64,000 nt of DNA, taken from contig CALMTS010000437.1 of assembly GCA_937872685.1 (NCBI GenBank), forward strand, positions 42,289 through 106,288. The letters are read 5' to 3'. The position numbers were made by a program, and so were the translations under genes. Of this stretch, positions 18,659 through 26,336 are shown one piece after another. Position 1 is the stretch's first letter; each line of letters starts with the position of its first letter. A model generated the notes under the pieces. It was not told where the DNA came from. It saw nothing but the letters and a program-made list of their open reading frames with translations, and ran no database searches. Source of the DNA: an uncultured Desulfomicrobium sp. (lineage in GTDB: Bacteria > Desulfobacterota > Desulfovibrionia > Desulfovibrionales > Desulfomicrobiaceae).

Positions 18659-19720
18659 ATGGTAGGAATTTATGTGGGAGCGACTTCCGGCTATTCCGGA
18701 AAGAACATGATCGCCATGGGCATTGGGCTCAAGCTGCAGAAGGAGGGCTACCGGGTCGGCTACATGAAACCCGTCGGCGCCCTGCCGCAGGAAAAGAACG
18801 GCGTGCTCGGCGACGCCGACGCCTTTTTTGTCCAGGATATTCTCGGCCTGTCCGATAATCCCGCCCTGGTCACCCCCGTGGTCGTGGACCAGGACTTCAA
18901 GATGAAGGCCTTTACCGGCAAGTGCGAAGACCTGATGCCCCGCATCAAGACCGCCTTCGAGGAGCTCAGCAAGGACAAGGACGTCATGATCGTGGCCGGG
19001 TCGGGCAGCATGTACTCGGGCAAGTACTGCGGGCTGGACGGTGTCAGCGTGGTCAAGTCCCTGGGCATCAAGGCCATCGTCATCGACCGCTACATCAAGG
19101 AACTCAACTACGACTACCTCATCGCCATGAAAGAGCGTCTCGGCGACCAGCTCCTGGGCGTGCTCCTGAACGACATCCCGCCCGTCTTCAAGGAAGAGCT
19201 CGACACCCTCCTGCATCCCTTCCTGGAGAGCAAGGGCATCAAGGTTCTGGGCAAGATCCCCAGCGACCCCCTCATGGGCGCCATCAAGGTCGCCGACCTG
19301 GCCGACCGACTGGGCGGCCGCATCATCACGGCCCAGGACAAGTCCGAGCGCGTGGTCGAGAATTTCCTCATCGGCACCATGCAGGTCGAAAACTTCATGA
19401 CCCATTTCCGCAAGAGCAAGAAATCGGCGATCATCGTCGGTGGCGACCGCTCGGACGTGCAGCTGGTGGCTCTGGAAGGCCAGTGCCAGTGTCTGGTCCT
19501 GACGGGCAACCTCTACCCCAACGACATCATCATGACCCGGGCCGAGGTCCTTGAAGTGCCCATCGTGGTGGTCCGCGACGACACCTTCACCGTGGCCAAG
19601 AAGATGGAAGCCATCCTCTCCCGCCACAAGCTGCGCGACGTCATCAAAATCCAGCATGGCTCCCAGCTGGTCAGTTCCATCATCGACTTCCAGTTCATGA
19701 AGGAGAATCTGGGAATCTGA
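18659..19720 (+). CDS. P-loop/DRTGG protein related to the N-terminal part of phosphotransacetylase
   Basis: A 353-residue protein with a BioD-like P-loop domain (GATSGYSGKNMIAMG, residues 8-22) and a C-terminal DRTGG domain (about 210-325). This is the arrangement seen upstream of the catalytic PTA_PTB domain in long Pta enzymes. The catalytic domain is absent, so it is not itself an acetyltransferase. A regulatory or nucleotide-sensing role in acetyl-CoA/acetyl-phosphate metabolism is inferred. It follows the acyl-CoA synthetase gene by 56 nt with no terminator between them, so the two are probably cotranscribed. AGGAGGG precedes the ATG. Confidence 0.8.
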   Translation: MVGIYVGATSGYSGKNMIAMGIGLKLQKEGYRVGYMKPVGALPQEKNGVLGDADAFFVQDILGLSDNPALVTPVVVDQDFKMKAFTGKCEDLMPRIKTAFEELSKDKDVMIVAGSGSMYSGKYCGLDGVSVVKSLGIKAIVIDRYIKELNYDYLIAMKERLGDQLLGVLLNDIPPVFKEELDTLLHPFLESKGIKVLGKIPSDPLMGAIKVADLADRLGGRIITAQDKSERVVENFLIGTMQVENFMTHFRKSKKSAIIVGGDRSDVQLVALEGQCQCLVLTGNLYPNDIIMTRAEVLEVPIVVVRDDTFTVAKKMEAILSRHKLRDVIKIQHGSQLVSSIIDFQFMKENLGI

Positions 19721-19732
19721 CGCTTTCTCCCG

Positions 19733-19779
19733 AATCCCAAAGAAAAAGCCCCGTAATCCGGGGCTTTTTCTTTGGGATT
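19733..19779. terminator. Bidirectional terminator, perfect 21-bp stem
   Basis: AATCCCAAAGAAAAAGCCCCG (19733-19753, 21 nt) pairs without mismatch with 19759-19779 around the loop TAATC. It has T-rich 3' sides in both directions. It lies between the convergent DRTGG gene and cimA. Confidence 0.95.
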
Positions 19780-19817
19780 CACAGCGATATCGACGGCGTC
19801 CGCCTTTCCGGCCGCTG

Positions 19818-21437
19818 TCAGATCTCCCGTATGGCCTGTGTCAGCTTGCGCTGGTCGTCCTTGAACAGCTTGTAGTTGATGGAGTCCTCCAGGGCCTGGC
19901 GGCTGGCCTCGATGATGTTGTAGGACACGCCCACCGTGGTCCAGCGGCTTTTCTGGTCGCCGGACTCGATCAGGACGCGCACCACGGACGCCGTGCCGCT
20001 GTTTCCGTCTTCGCTGACCGTTCCGGCCAGGACCCGCACCTTGAAATCCATGAGTCGCATTTCCCCCAATTTCGGGTAGAAACGCTCCAGACCCTTGCGC
20101 AGGGCACAGTCCATGGCGTTGACCGGACCCTTGCCCGTGGCGGCGGTGTGTTCGATCACGCCGCCCACGCGCAGCATGACCGTGGCCTCGGTGAACGGGT
20201 CGGCACCTTCGGTGAAGACCGAGTCCATGATGCGGAAGCTGATGACGCGGAAATAATTTCTCGCACGGCCCAGGACCCGGTTGACCAGCAGTTCGTAGGA
20301 CGCTTCGGCGGCGGAGTACTCGTAGCCCTGGTCCTCGCGGTTCTTGAGCTCCGTCAGGAGTTCCAGAACGAAGGGGTCGCCCTTGTCCAGTTCGAACCCG
20401 TACTGCTTGGCCTTGAAGAGGATGTTGGACTGCCCGGCCAGGTCCGAGAGGATGATGCGCTGCTTGTTGCCGACGAGTTCGGGTTCGATGTGCTCGTAGG
20501 TGCGCGGGTTGCGACGTACGGCCGCGACATGCACGCCGCCCTTGTGGGTGAAGGCCGACTGGCCCGTGTATGGCTGGCGCTTGAAGCAGCGCAGGTTGGC
20601 CACCTCGGAGACGAAGGCCGAGGTTCCGGTCAGGCGTTCCAGGTGCCCCTCGGGCAGGCAGGACAGGCCCATCTTCAGTTCAAGGTTGGGGATGATGGAG
20701 CAGAGGTTGGCGTTGCCGCAACGCTCCCCGTAGCCGTTGACGGTCCCCTGGACCTGTACGGCACCGTGGCGCACGGCAGCCAGGGAGTTGGCCACGGCCA
20801 GTTCGCAGTCGTTGTGGGCGTGGATGCCCAGCCGGGCGCCGGGCAACTGCGCGCGCACGGCGTCCATGATAGATGCGATCTCGTCGGGCAGGCTCCCGCC
20901 ATTGGTGTCGCACAGCACCAGGAGTTCCGCGCCGGCGTCCCAGGCCGTGCGCAGGCAGGAGATGGCATAGTCCGGGTTGGCCTTGTACCCGTCGAAGAAA
21001 TGTTCGGCATCATAGAAGAGCTCCTGCGCGTGGGGACGCAGGAAGGCCAGGGAGTCGCGGATGAGCTCCAGGTTGCGCTCCAGGGTGATCTTGAGGGCAT
21101 CGGTGACGTGAATGTCCCAGGTCTTGCCGAAGATGGTCAGGACCGGCGCCCCTGATTCCACCAGAGCCAGCAGGTTGGGATCGTTCTCTGCCGAGGATTT
21201 GGCGGCATGCGTGGAGCCGAAGGCCGCAAGCTTGGCCGTGCCCAGTTCGTACTGGCGCATTTCCGCGAAGAAACGCTTGTCTTTGGGGTTGGAGCCGGGC
21301 CACCCGCCTTCAATGTAGGCGATGCCGAGTTGGTCGAGCCGTGTGGCGATGCGCAGTTTGTCCTCGGTGGACAGGTTCAGCTCCTCGGACTGGGTGCCGT
21401 CACGCAGGGTGGTGTCGTAGATCTGGATGGTGTTCAT
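19818..21437 (-). CDS. cimA: Citramalate synthase
   Basis: A 539-residue enzyme condensing pyruvate and acetyl-CoA to (R)-citramalate, the entry to threonine-independent isoleucine synthesis. The N-terminal TIM-barrel motif DTTLRDGTQSEE (residues 8-19), the metal-binding GIHAHNDCELAVAN (about 204-217) and NGYGERCGNAN are intact. A C-terminal LeuA-type allosteric domain (about 395-520) is present. The length and the IEGGWPGSNPKD motif favour CimA over isopropylmalate synthase. AGGAG precedes the ATG. The leader peptide upstream is rich in Ile codons rather than Leu, which independently supports the isoleucine assignment. Confidence 0.9.
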   Translation of the reverse strand: MNTIQIYDTTLRDGTQSEELNLSTEDKLRIATRLDQLGIAYIEGGWPGSNPKDKRFFAEMRQYELGTAKLAAFGSTHAAKSSAENDPNLLALVESGAPVLTIFGKTWDIHVTDALKITLERNLELIRDSLAFLRPHAQELFYDAEHFFDGYKANPDYAISCLRTAWDAGAELLVLCDTNGGSLPDEIASIMDAVRAQLPGARLGIHAHNDCELAVANSLAAVRHGAVQVQGTVNGYGERCGNANLCSIIPNLELKMGLSCLPEGHLERLTGTSAFVSEVANLRCFKRQPYTGQSAFTHKGGVHVAAVRRNPRTYEHIEPELVGNKQRIILSDLAGQSNILFKAKQYGFELDKGDPFVLELLTELKNREDQGYEYSAAEASYELLVNRVLGRARNYFRVISFRIMDSVFTEGADPFTEATVMLRVGGVIEHTAATGKGPVNAMDCALRKGLERFYPKLGEMRLMDFKVRVLAGTVSEDGNSGTASVVRVLIESGDQKSRWTTVGVSYNIIEASRQALEDSINYKLFKDDQRKLTQAIREI

Positions 21438-21528
21438 GGTGCTCCTGGCATGGTCCCCGGTGTTGCGCCCCTGGTGCGGAGCGGTCTGTGTCGCGGAACC
21501 GGTTGTTCGAAAATTCCCCTTGAAAGCG

Positions 21529-21561
21529 AAAAAGCCCCCGGACCTTTCGGTCGGGGGCTTC
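21529..21561 (-). terminator. Attenuator terminator of cimA
   Basis: Minus strand: AAGCCCCCGACC, loop GAAA, GGTCCGGGGGCTTTTT. The 12-bp stem has one bulged base and ends in five Ts. It lies 33 nt after the leader-peptide stop and about 90 nt before cimA. Confidence 0.9.
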
Positions 21562-21653
21562 TGGTGTGCGGATGTCCGTTTCGTACAGGCGCGTCACTCC
21601 CCCGATCGTGACCGGATAATCACGGAAATCAGAATAATAATGGAGATGGGGGC
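21548..21653 (-). promoter_or_regulatory. Mutually exclusive attenuation segments of the cimA leader
   Basis: Segment 1 (21645-21653, minus GCCCCCATC) can pair with segment 2 (21599-21608, minus CGATCGGGGG) with one bulge. Segment 2 can instead pair at 9 of 10 positions with segment 3 (21548-21557, minus CCCCCGACCG), which is the 5' arm of the terminator. A ribosome stalled at the Ile codons would cover segment 1, free segment 2 and so prevent terminator formation. The pairing was worked out by eye. Confidence 0.75.
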
Positions 21654-21668
21654 GGTGATGTTTTTCAT
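21594..21668 (-). CDS. Isoleucine-rich leader peptide of cimA
   Basis: A 24-codon frame, MKNITAPISIIILISVII followed by RSRSGE. It has eight Ile codons plus one Val and one Leu, clustered in the middle. AGGAA lies 7 nt upstream of the ATG. A terminator hairpin and then cimA follow. This is the arrangement of attenuation leader peptides of branched-chain amino acid operons: scarcity of charged tRNA-Ile stalls the ribosome and permits read-through. The peptide itself is not expected to have another function. Confidence 0.85.
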   Translation of the reverse strand: MKNITAPISIIILISVIIRSRSGE

Positions 21669-21686
21669 GTGTCGTTCCTGACTGCG

Positions 21687-21715
21687 TAGATGAACAATGG
21701 AGAATCGATTGTCAA
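21687..21715 (-). promoter_or_regulatory. Candidate promoter of the cimA leader
   Basis: A perfect -35 hexamer TTGACA (minus strand, 21710-21715) is followed after 17 nt by a poor -10 (CATCTA, 21687-21692). Upstream, 21736-21750 is the palindrome GTGATC-CGC-GATCAC, a possible operator. Confidence 0.4.
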
Positions 21716-21744
21716 GCGTGATCTTGGGATTTCGTGATCCGCGA

Positions 21745-22014
21745 TCACTGGGCGATCTTGATCTCCATGGCGTCAATGAACTCAAGGCCGTTGTCCTTGC
21801 CTTCGTCGCCCAGGACGATGGCCCTGCGCCCGTCCAGGCCCGAAGCGTCGATGCCGCGCACGATGTAGCTCGATGCCTCGGTCACGAGGATGGTGCCGGT
21901 GCTTGTCTCTTCCAGGATGCCGTGGACCTCGACGGTTTCGCCGGCCTGCCCGGCGGGTGGGGTTGCCAGCAAAAAGACGCCGGCCAGGGCTGTGCATGCG
22001 CACATCTTCATCAT
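21745..22014 (-). CDS. Small exported protein, unknown function
   Basis: An 89-residue protein with a signal peptide (MMKMCACTALAGVFLLATPP, predicted cleavage after AGQAG). The mature part is a short beta-rich domain (VEVHGILEETSTGTILVTE ... EIKIAQ), resembling small periplasmic OB-fold proteins in strand pattern. I do not recognise a specific family. GGAAGG lies 4 nt before the ATG at 22014; upstream in-frame starts would bury the signal peptide. It stands alone upstream of the cimA leader on the same strand. The 258-bp gap above it shows no gene and no clear promoter. Confidence 0.6.
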   Translation of the reverse strand: MMKMCACTALAGVFLLATPPAGQAGETVEVHGILEETSTGTILVTEASSYIVRGIDASGLDGRRAIVLGDEGKDNGLEFIDAMEIKIAQ

Positions 22015-22272
22015 TCTACCTTCCACTTTCGTGTTCTCCTCAAAAATGTTCGGCCCGCAGAGTTTTCCGGACACACGTTCGGCGTCTTTGGGCGCGGGTG
22101 CGCTAGCACAAAATATGCCTTAGCTACAACGTGCCGAAATTATGGAGTTTGCGAAAGAAGGGCGGTCAGCGATGGAGAATCGGCGATTCTTTTTTTGCGC
22201 GAAGACCATGAGGGAGCGCAGATTTCGGCCTTCCGGGACGAGAACTGCCAGTTCTGTTTTGCTGAAACGGAA

Positions 22273-23676
22273 TCACAAGTTCCGCTTGGACTTGGGCCGG
22301 AAGGATTTTTTGTCGAGACGGTGCCTGGTCATGAGTTTGTGCAGCTGGCGGGTGGTGATCCCGGCAGTGTCCGCGCTCTTCTTGATGCTGCCGTTGCAGG
22401 ATTGCAGCAGGGCCCACAGGTAGCGGCGCTCGAATTCCTCGATGGCCGCGGCGCGGGCGGAATGCAGGGGCATGAGGGTGTCGGAGCGGGTTGGGGAGTC
22501 GGGCTGGGTTTCTGGCCGCAGGGCCAGCAGCTCCAGGGGCAGGCTTTCGGAGTGGATCTGGTCCGTCTCCTCCAGAATGCAGGCCCGCTCGATGATGTTC
22601 TCCAGTTCGCGGACGTTTCCCGGCCAGGCGTATTCCTGCAGGGCCCGGGCTGCGCGCGGCGCGATGCCCGTGATGTTCTTGCCCGCGTCGCGGCGGAAAT
22701 TGGTGATGAACTGTTCGGCCAGGGGCAGGATGTCCTCGACACGCTGTCGCAGGGGGGGGACCTCCACGGGAAAGACGTTAAGTCGGTAGAAAAGGTCCCA
22801 GCGGAATTTTCCCTGCTCGCACAGTACGGCCGGGTCTTCGTTGGTGGCGGCGATGATGCGCACGTCGCAGGGGATGAGCTTTTCGCCGCCCACCCGTTCG
22901 AAGGCCTTTTCCTGCAGGATGTGCAGGAGCTTGATCTGGGCCGAGGGCGTGATGGTGCCGATCTCGTCGAGAAAGATGGTTCCGCCGTCGGCCAGCTCGA
23001 ATTTTCCCTTGCGTGTCCTGGCAGCACCGGTGAAGGCCCCTTTCTCGTGGCCGAAGAGTTCGCTTTCGATGAGGGACTCGGGCAGGGCGCCGCAGTGCAC
23101 GCTGATGAACTGGCGGCTGCAGCGGGAGCTGAGCTGGTGGATGAGCTTGGCCAGATAGCTCTTGCCCGTGCCCGTTTCGCCGGTCAGCAGCACGGTGGTC
23201 CGGGTCGGGGCGACCATCTGCACCTTGCGGAAGACGTCGCGCATGCTCTGCGAGTGCGTCATGGACAGGATGTCCTGGCTCTGCGGAATCTGGCAAACCA
23301 TGCCGGCCGAGCCGTTCATTTCCAGGGCGACCCGGCTCAATGTCAGGTGGATGGAGCGTGCCTCAAGGGGCGGGAACACGGGTTCGGCATGGCATTGGCG
23401 CAGCACTCCCGTCTCTGGCAACAGAGCGTGGTCCCTGATCAGAAAAAGGATGCGGCAGGACGGGGCCCTGCCGGCAAAGCGCTCCAGGGTGTCCTGGACC
23501 GCGTCCGTGTCCGTCAGGTCGCGCAGGTCCAGGATGATGATCTCCTGGCCCGGGTGGTCGGGCGCGGTTTCGGTGGGCATGGTCCTGACCGTGGCCGTGA
23601 AATCGTCTCCGGCGGCGGAAAGGAGGAGTTCACGAATGTCCCGGTGTGCCGAATAGATGGTCAGAGGGTGCGTCAT
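22273..23676 (-). CDS. Sigma-54-dependent transcriptional activator
   Basis: A 467-residue enhancer-binding protein. The N-terminal part (about 1-120) resembles a degenerate receiver. The AAA+ domain has Walker A GETGTGKS (166-173), the sigma-54 contact loop GAFTGA (213-218), Walker B GGTIFLDEIG (231-240) and the NVRELENIIERA motif. A Fis-type helix-turn-helix ends the protein (SIKKSADTAGITTRQLHKLM). The start overlaps the lpxB stop by 4 nt (ATGA), so the two are translationally coupled. It could activate sigma-54 promoters such as the flagellar ones here, but its targets are unknown. A link to envelope synthesis is inferred from the lpxB coupling. Confidence 0.9.
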   Translation of the reverse strand: MTHPLTIYSAHRDIRELLLSAAGDDFTATVRTMPTETAPDHPGQEIIILDLRDLTDTDAVQDTLERFAGRAPSCRILFLIRDHALLPETGVLRQCHAEPVFPPLEARSIHLTLSRVALEMNGSAGMVCQIPQSQDILSMTHSQSMRDVFRKVQMVAPTRTTVLLTGETGTGKSYLAKLIHQLSSRCSRQFISVHCGALPESLIESELFGHEKGAFTGAARTRKGKFELADGGTIFLDEIGTITPSAQIKLLHILQEKAFERVGGEKLIPCDVRIIAATNEDPAVLCEQGKFRWDLFYRLNVFPVEVPPLRQRVEDILPLAEQFITNFRRDAGKNITGIAPRAARALQEYAWPGNVRELENIIERACILEETDQIHSESLPLELLALRPETQPDSPTRSDTLMPLHSARAAAIEEFERRYLWALLQSCNGSIKKSADTAGITTRQLHKLMTRHRLDKKSFRPKSKRNL

Positions 23677-24800
23677 GGCTTTTTCCGCATGGTTTGGCAG
23701 ACTATTTCCGCGGCGCGGTCTGCGGCCCCGCCGCTTCCGAGCAGGTCGGGCAGGGTCGCCAGCCGGGTCAGGACCTCGGCGCGTTCCGGGGTTTCGGGAA
23801 TCCACTGGGCCACGGCTGCGGCCAGGGCGGCCGGCTGGGCGGCGCGCTGCAGGAATTCCGGGAAGACCGGGGCGTTGAGAATGAGGTTGGGCAGGGACAT
23901 GAAGGGGACCTTCACCAGCATCCTGCCCAGGAGATATGTGGGCAAAGAGAAGGTGTAGGCCACGGCCGTGGGCGTTTCAAGCAGAGCCGTCTCCAGGGTG
24001 GCCGTGCCGGAGGCGGCCATGATGGCCCGGCAGGAGCGCATGAGTTCGTAGCGGCCGGAGCTTTCGGCCAGGGTCACCGGGAGGTCGGAATGCCAGCAAC
24101 TCCTGATGAGTTCGCGGTCCATGCCCGGCGCTACGGGAAGCGCGAACTCCAGGTCCGGAAAGCGTCCGGCCAGAAGGGTCGCGGCCCGGGAGAAGACGGG
24201 CAGCAGTCCCTCTATCTCCCGTTTGCGGCTCCCGGGGAGGATGCCTATGCGCCTGGGGTTGCGGGGAGTGTTCAGGATGGCGTCCGTGCGGATGGAGTCC
24301 AGCAGGGGATGTCCGACATAGTCCACGGCCATGCCGTGGCGGGCATAGAATTCGACCTCGAAAGGCAGGATACAGACGAGGCGGTCCACATGGCGGCGCA
24401 GGAAATCGACGCGGCCTTCGCGCCAGGCCCAGAGCTTGGGACTGATGTAATAGACCACGGGGATGTCCAGGCTCTTGGCGATCTTGGCCACGCGGAAATG
24501 AAAGTCGGGGGCGTCGATGAGCACCACGACGTCCGGACGAAGCGCGGTCAGACGCTCCCGGATGGTGCGCAGCAGTCCAAGGATTTTCGGCAGCTGGGCC
24601 AGTACCTCGGTGAATCCCATGACCGAGAGGGATTCGGTGCGCAGCAGGTCCTCGACCCCTTCCTCGCGCATGGCCGGTCCGGCCATGCCCGTGAAGCGGG
24701 CACCAGGGCACCGGTCGCGCAGGGCGCGGACCAGGAGCTGTCCGTGCAGGTCGCCGGAGGTTTCCCCGGCGTTGATCCAGATGGCGGGCTCGTTCGTCAT
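23673..24800 (-). CDS. lpxB: Lipid-A-disaccharide synthase
   Basis: A 375-residue peripheral membrane glycosyltransferase joining UDP-2,3-diacylglucosamine and lipid X in lipid A synthesis. The family N-terminus AIWINAGETSGDLHGQLL (residues 5-22) is clear, as are DAPDFHFRVAK, YYISPKLWAWREGR, GHPLLD, GILPGSRKREIEG and ASGTATLETAL. The start at 24800 fits the family; longer frames run into intergenic sequence. It is coupled to the downstream activator and divergent from the VanZ-like gene. It implies a Gram-negative outer membrane with lipid A. Confidence 0.95.
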   Translation of the reverse strand: MTNEPAIWINAGETSGDLHGQLLVRALRDRCPGARFTGMAGPAMREEGVEDLLRTESLSVMGFTEVLAQLPKILGLLRTIRERLTALRPDVVVLIDAPDFHFRVAKIAKSLDIPVVYYISPKLWAWREGRVDFLRRHVDRLVCILPFEVEFYARHGMAVDYVGHPLLDSIRTDAILNTPRNPRRIGILPGSRKREIEGLLPVFSRAATLLAGRFPDLEFALPVAPGMDRELIRSCWHSDLPVTLAESSGRYELMRSCRAIMAASGTATLETALLETPTAVAYTFSLPTYLLGRMLVKVPFMSLPNLILNAPVFPEFLQRAAQPAALAAAVAQWIPETPERAEVLTRLATLPDLLGSGGAADRAAEIVCQTMRKKP

Positions 24801-24882
24801 GGGGTGCAAATAGTCCCTTGCCGCCAAAATAACAAGAAGCCTAACCCCTTGCCCGGCCTGGATGTTTGGCATAGTTGGGGGC

Positions 24883-25242
24883 ATGCGAAAGAATCTGATC
24901 TCCCGTTTTCACCGATTGGCCTGGGTCTCGTATGTCCTGGCGCTGATCGTGTCCTCCCTCATTCCCGTGGATTTTTCCCAGGCGCCCGAGTACAGTGACA
25001 AGATCATGCACGCTGCGGCCTATTGCCTCCTGGTGCTGTTCTGTCCTCCGGCCTGGCTCCGTTCGGCCGGGGTCATGCTCGGCTTTGCCGCGGGACTCGG
25101 CATTGTCCTCGAGATCGCCCAGGGCATTCTGCCCACAGGCCGGTTCATGGACCCGTGGGACGCCCTGGCCAACGCTCTGGGCGCATGCCTGGGCCTGGGG
25201 CTGATGCTGGCGGCGCGGCGCGGCTCGGGAGGACGGTCGTGA
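24883..25242 (+). CDS. VanZ-like family membrane protein
   Basis: A 119-residue protein with three or four membrane helices. VanZ-like features include the polar SDKIMHAAAYCLL segment (about residues 38-50) and the glycine-rich ALANALGACLGLGL end. The function of the family is unknown apart from VanZ's link to teicoplanin resistance. The start at 24883 has only a weak GGGGG ribosome site; an in-frame ATG at 24862 is possible. It overlaps the following GTG start by 4 nt. Confidence 0.75.
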   Translation: MRKNLISRFHRLAWVSYVLALIVSSLIPVDFSQAPEYSDKIMHAAAYCLLVLFCPPAWLRSAGVMLGFAAGLGIVLEIAQGILPTGRFMDPWDALANALGACLGLGLMLAARRGSGGRS

Positions 25243-26189
25243 GCGCTGCGGAATTGTGGGGGCAGATCCTGTGGCCCCTGTGCAAACTCATGGGGATGGT
25301 CTCCGTGGGTTTGTTCATCGGCAACCTCATCGAGGCCCTGCACTGGACCCGTTTTGTCGGGAAGCTGGCCATGCCCCTGGCCCGCATCGGGCGCATGTGC
25401 GAAATTTCCGCGGCCAGCTTCGCCGTGGCCTTCGTTTCGGGCGTCACGGCCAACACCATGCTGGCCGAGGCGTACGACCAGAACAAGCTGACGCGGCGTG
25501 AGCTCGTCCTGACGAACCTCTTCAACAGCCTGCCGACCTACTTTCTGCACCTGCCGACCATGGTCTTCATCACCGTGCCCATCCTCAAGTCCGCGGCCGT
25601 GGTGTATCTGGCCATCACCGTTGGTGCGGCCCTGTTGCGCACCGTGAGCATCCTGGCCGTGGGCCGCGTGCTGCTGAGCGGGCTCGATCGCTGCCACGCC
25701 GCGGAGATGCCCGGCAACACAACCATCACCGCCCGCCAGGTGCTGGACAAGACCTGGAAGCGTTTCCGCCGCCGGATCAGGAAGATCGCCATGATCACGG
25801 CGCCCATCTACGTGGGCGTGCACTTCATGCACAAGCTCGGCATGTTTTCGGCGGCGGAGCGTTTTCTCGCCGAGCACATGGGCGCCTTCGCCTGGTTGCA
25901 TCCGAAGGCCATGGGCATCATCGTCTTCCAGTTGGCCGCGGAGTTCTCGGCCGGCATGGCCGCTGCGGGGGCCATGCTCGATGCCGGGTCCATGCCGGAG
26001 CGCGACGTGGTCATCGCCCTTCTGGTCGGCAATATCCTGTCCTCGCCCATGCGGGCCTTCCGGCATCAGTTCCCCTACTACGCGGGCATCTACAAGCCGG
26101 TCCTGGCCATGGAGCTCATCGTCTGCAGCCAGAGCTTCCGGGTGGCGAGCCTCGCCGTCTGCGGCGCGGTGTATTTCTGGTTGAGTTGA
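25239..26189 (+). CDS. Nucleoside-recognition (Gate) domain membrane protein
   Basis: A 316-residue membrane protein with about eight hydrophobic segments and two Gate-like halves, recalling SpmA/SpmB- and FeoB-type gates (VAFVSGVTANTMLAE; LAAEFSAGMAAAGAM). The GTG start at 25239 overlaps the VanZ-like stop and has GGGAGG upstream. It may transport a small solute or nucleoside, but no substrate can be inferred. It ends before a strong bidirectional terminator. Confidence 0.72.
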   Translation: MSAAELWGQILWPLCKLMGMVSVGLFIGNLIEALHWTRFVGKLAMPLARIGRMCEISAASFAVAFVSGVTANTMLAEAYDQNKLTRRELVLTNLFNSLPTYFLHLPTMVFITVPILKSAAVVYLAITVGAALLRTVSILAVGRVLLSGLDRCHAAEMPGNTTITARQVLDKTWKRFRRRIRKIAMITAPIYVGVHFMHKLGMFSAAERFLAEHMGAFAWLHPKAMGIIVFQLAAEFSAGMAAAGAMLDAGSMPERDVVIALLVGNILSSPMRAFRHQFPYYAGIYKPVLAMELIVCSQSFRVASLAVCGAVYFWLS

Positions 26190-26284
26190 GGTCTTGCGAC
26201 GGGCAGCGTCCTGCCGTGCTTCCGCCGCAGCGTGTGCAACGCGCCATCCTTGCGGCTTTCTGATTTTGACGGTTCCGCAGACCC

Positions 26285-26318
26285 AAAAAAAAACCCGGAC
26301 GAATCCGGGTTTTTTTTG
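26285..26318. terminator. Bidirectional terminator between the Gate protein and pnp
   Basis: CCCGGA/TCCGGG with a CGAA loop, flanked by eight As and eight Ts. It ends the long rimP-to-pnp operon on the minus strand and the VanZ/Gate unit on the plus strand. Confidence 0.95.
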
Positions 26319-26336
26319 GTTGCAGTGAGGTTGCCT

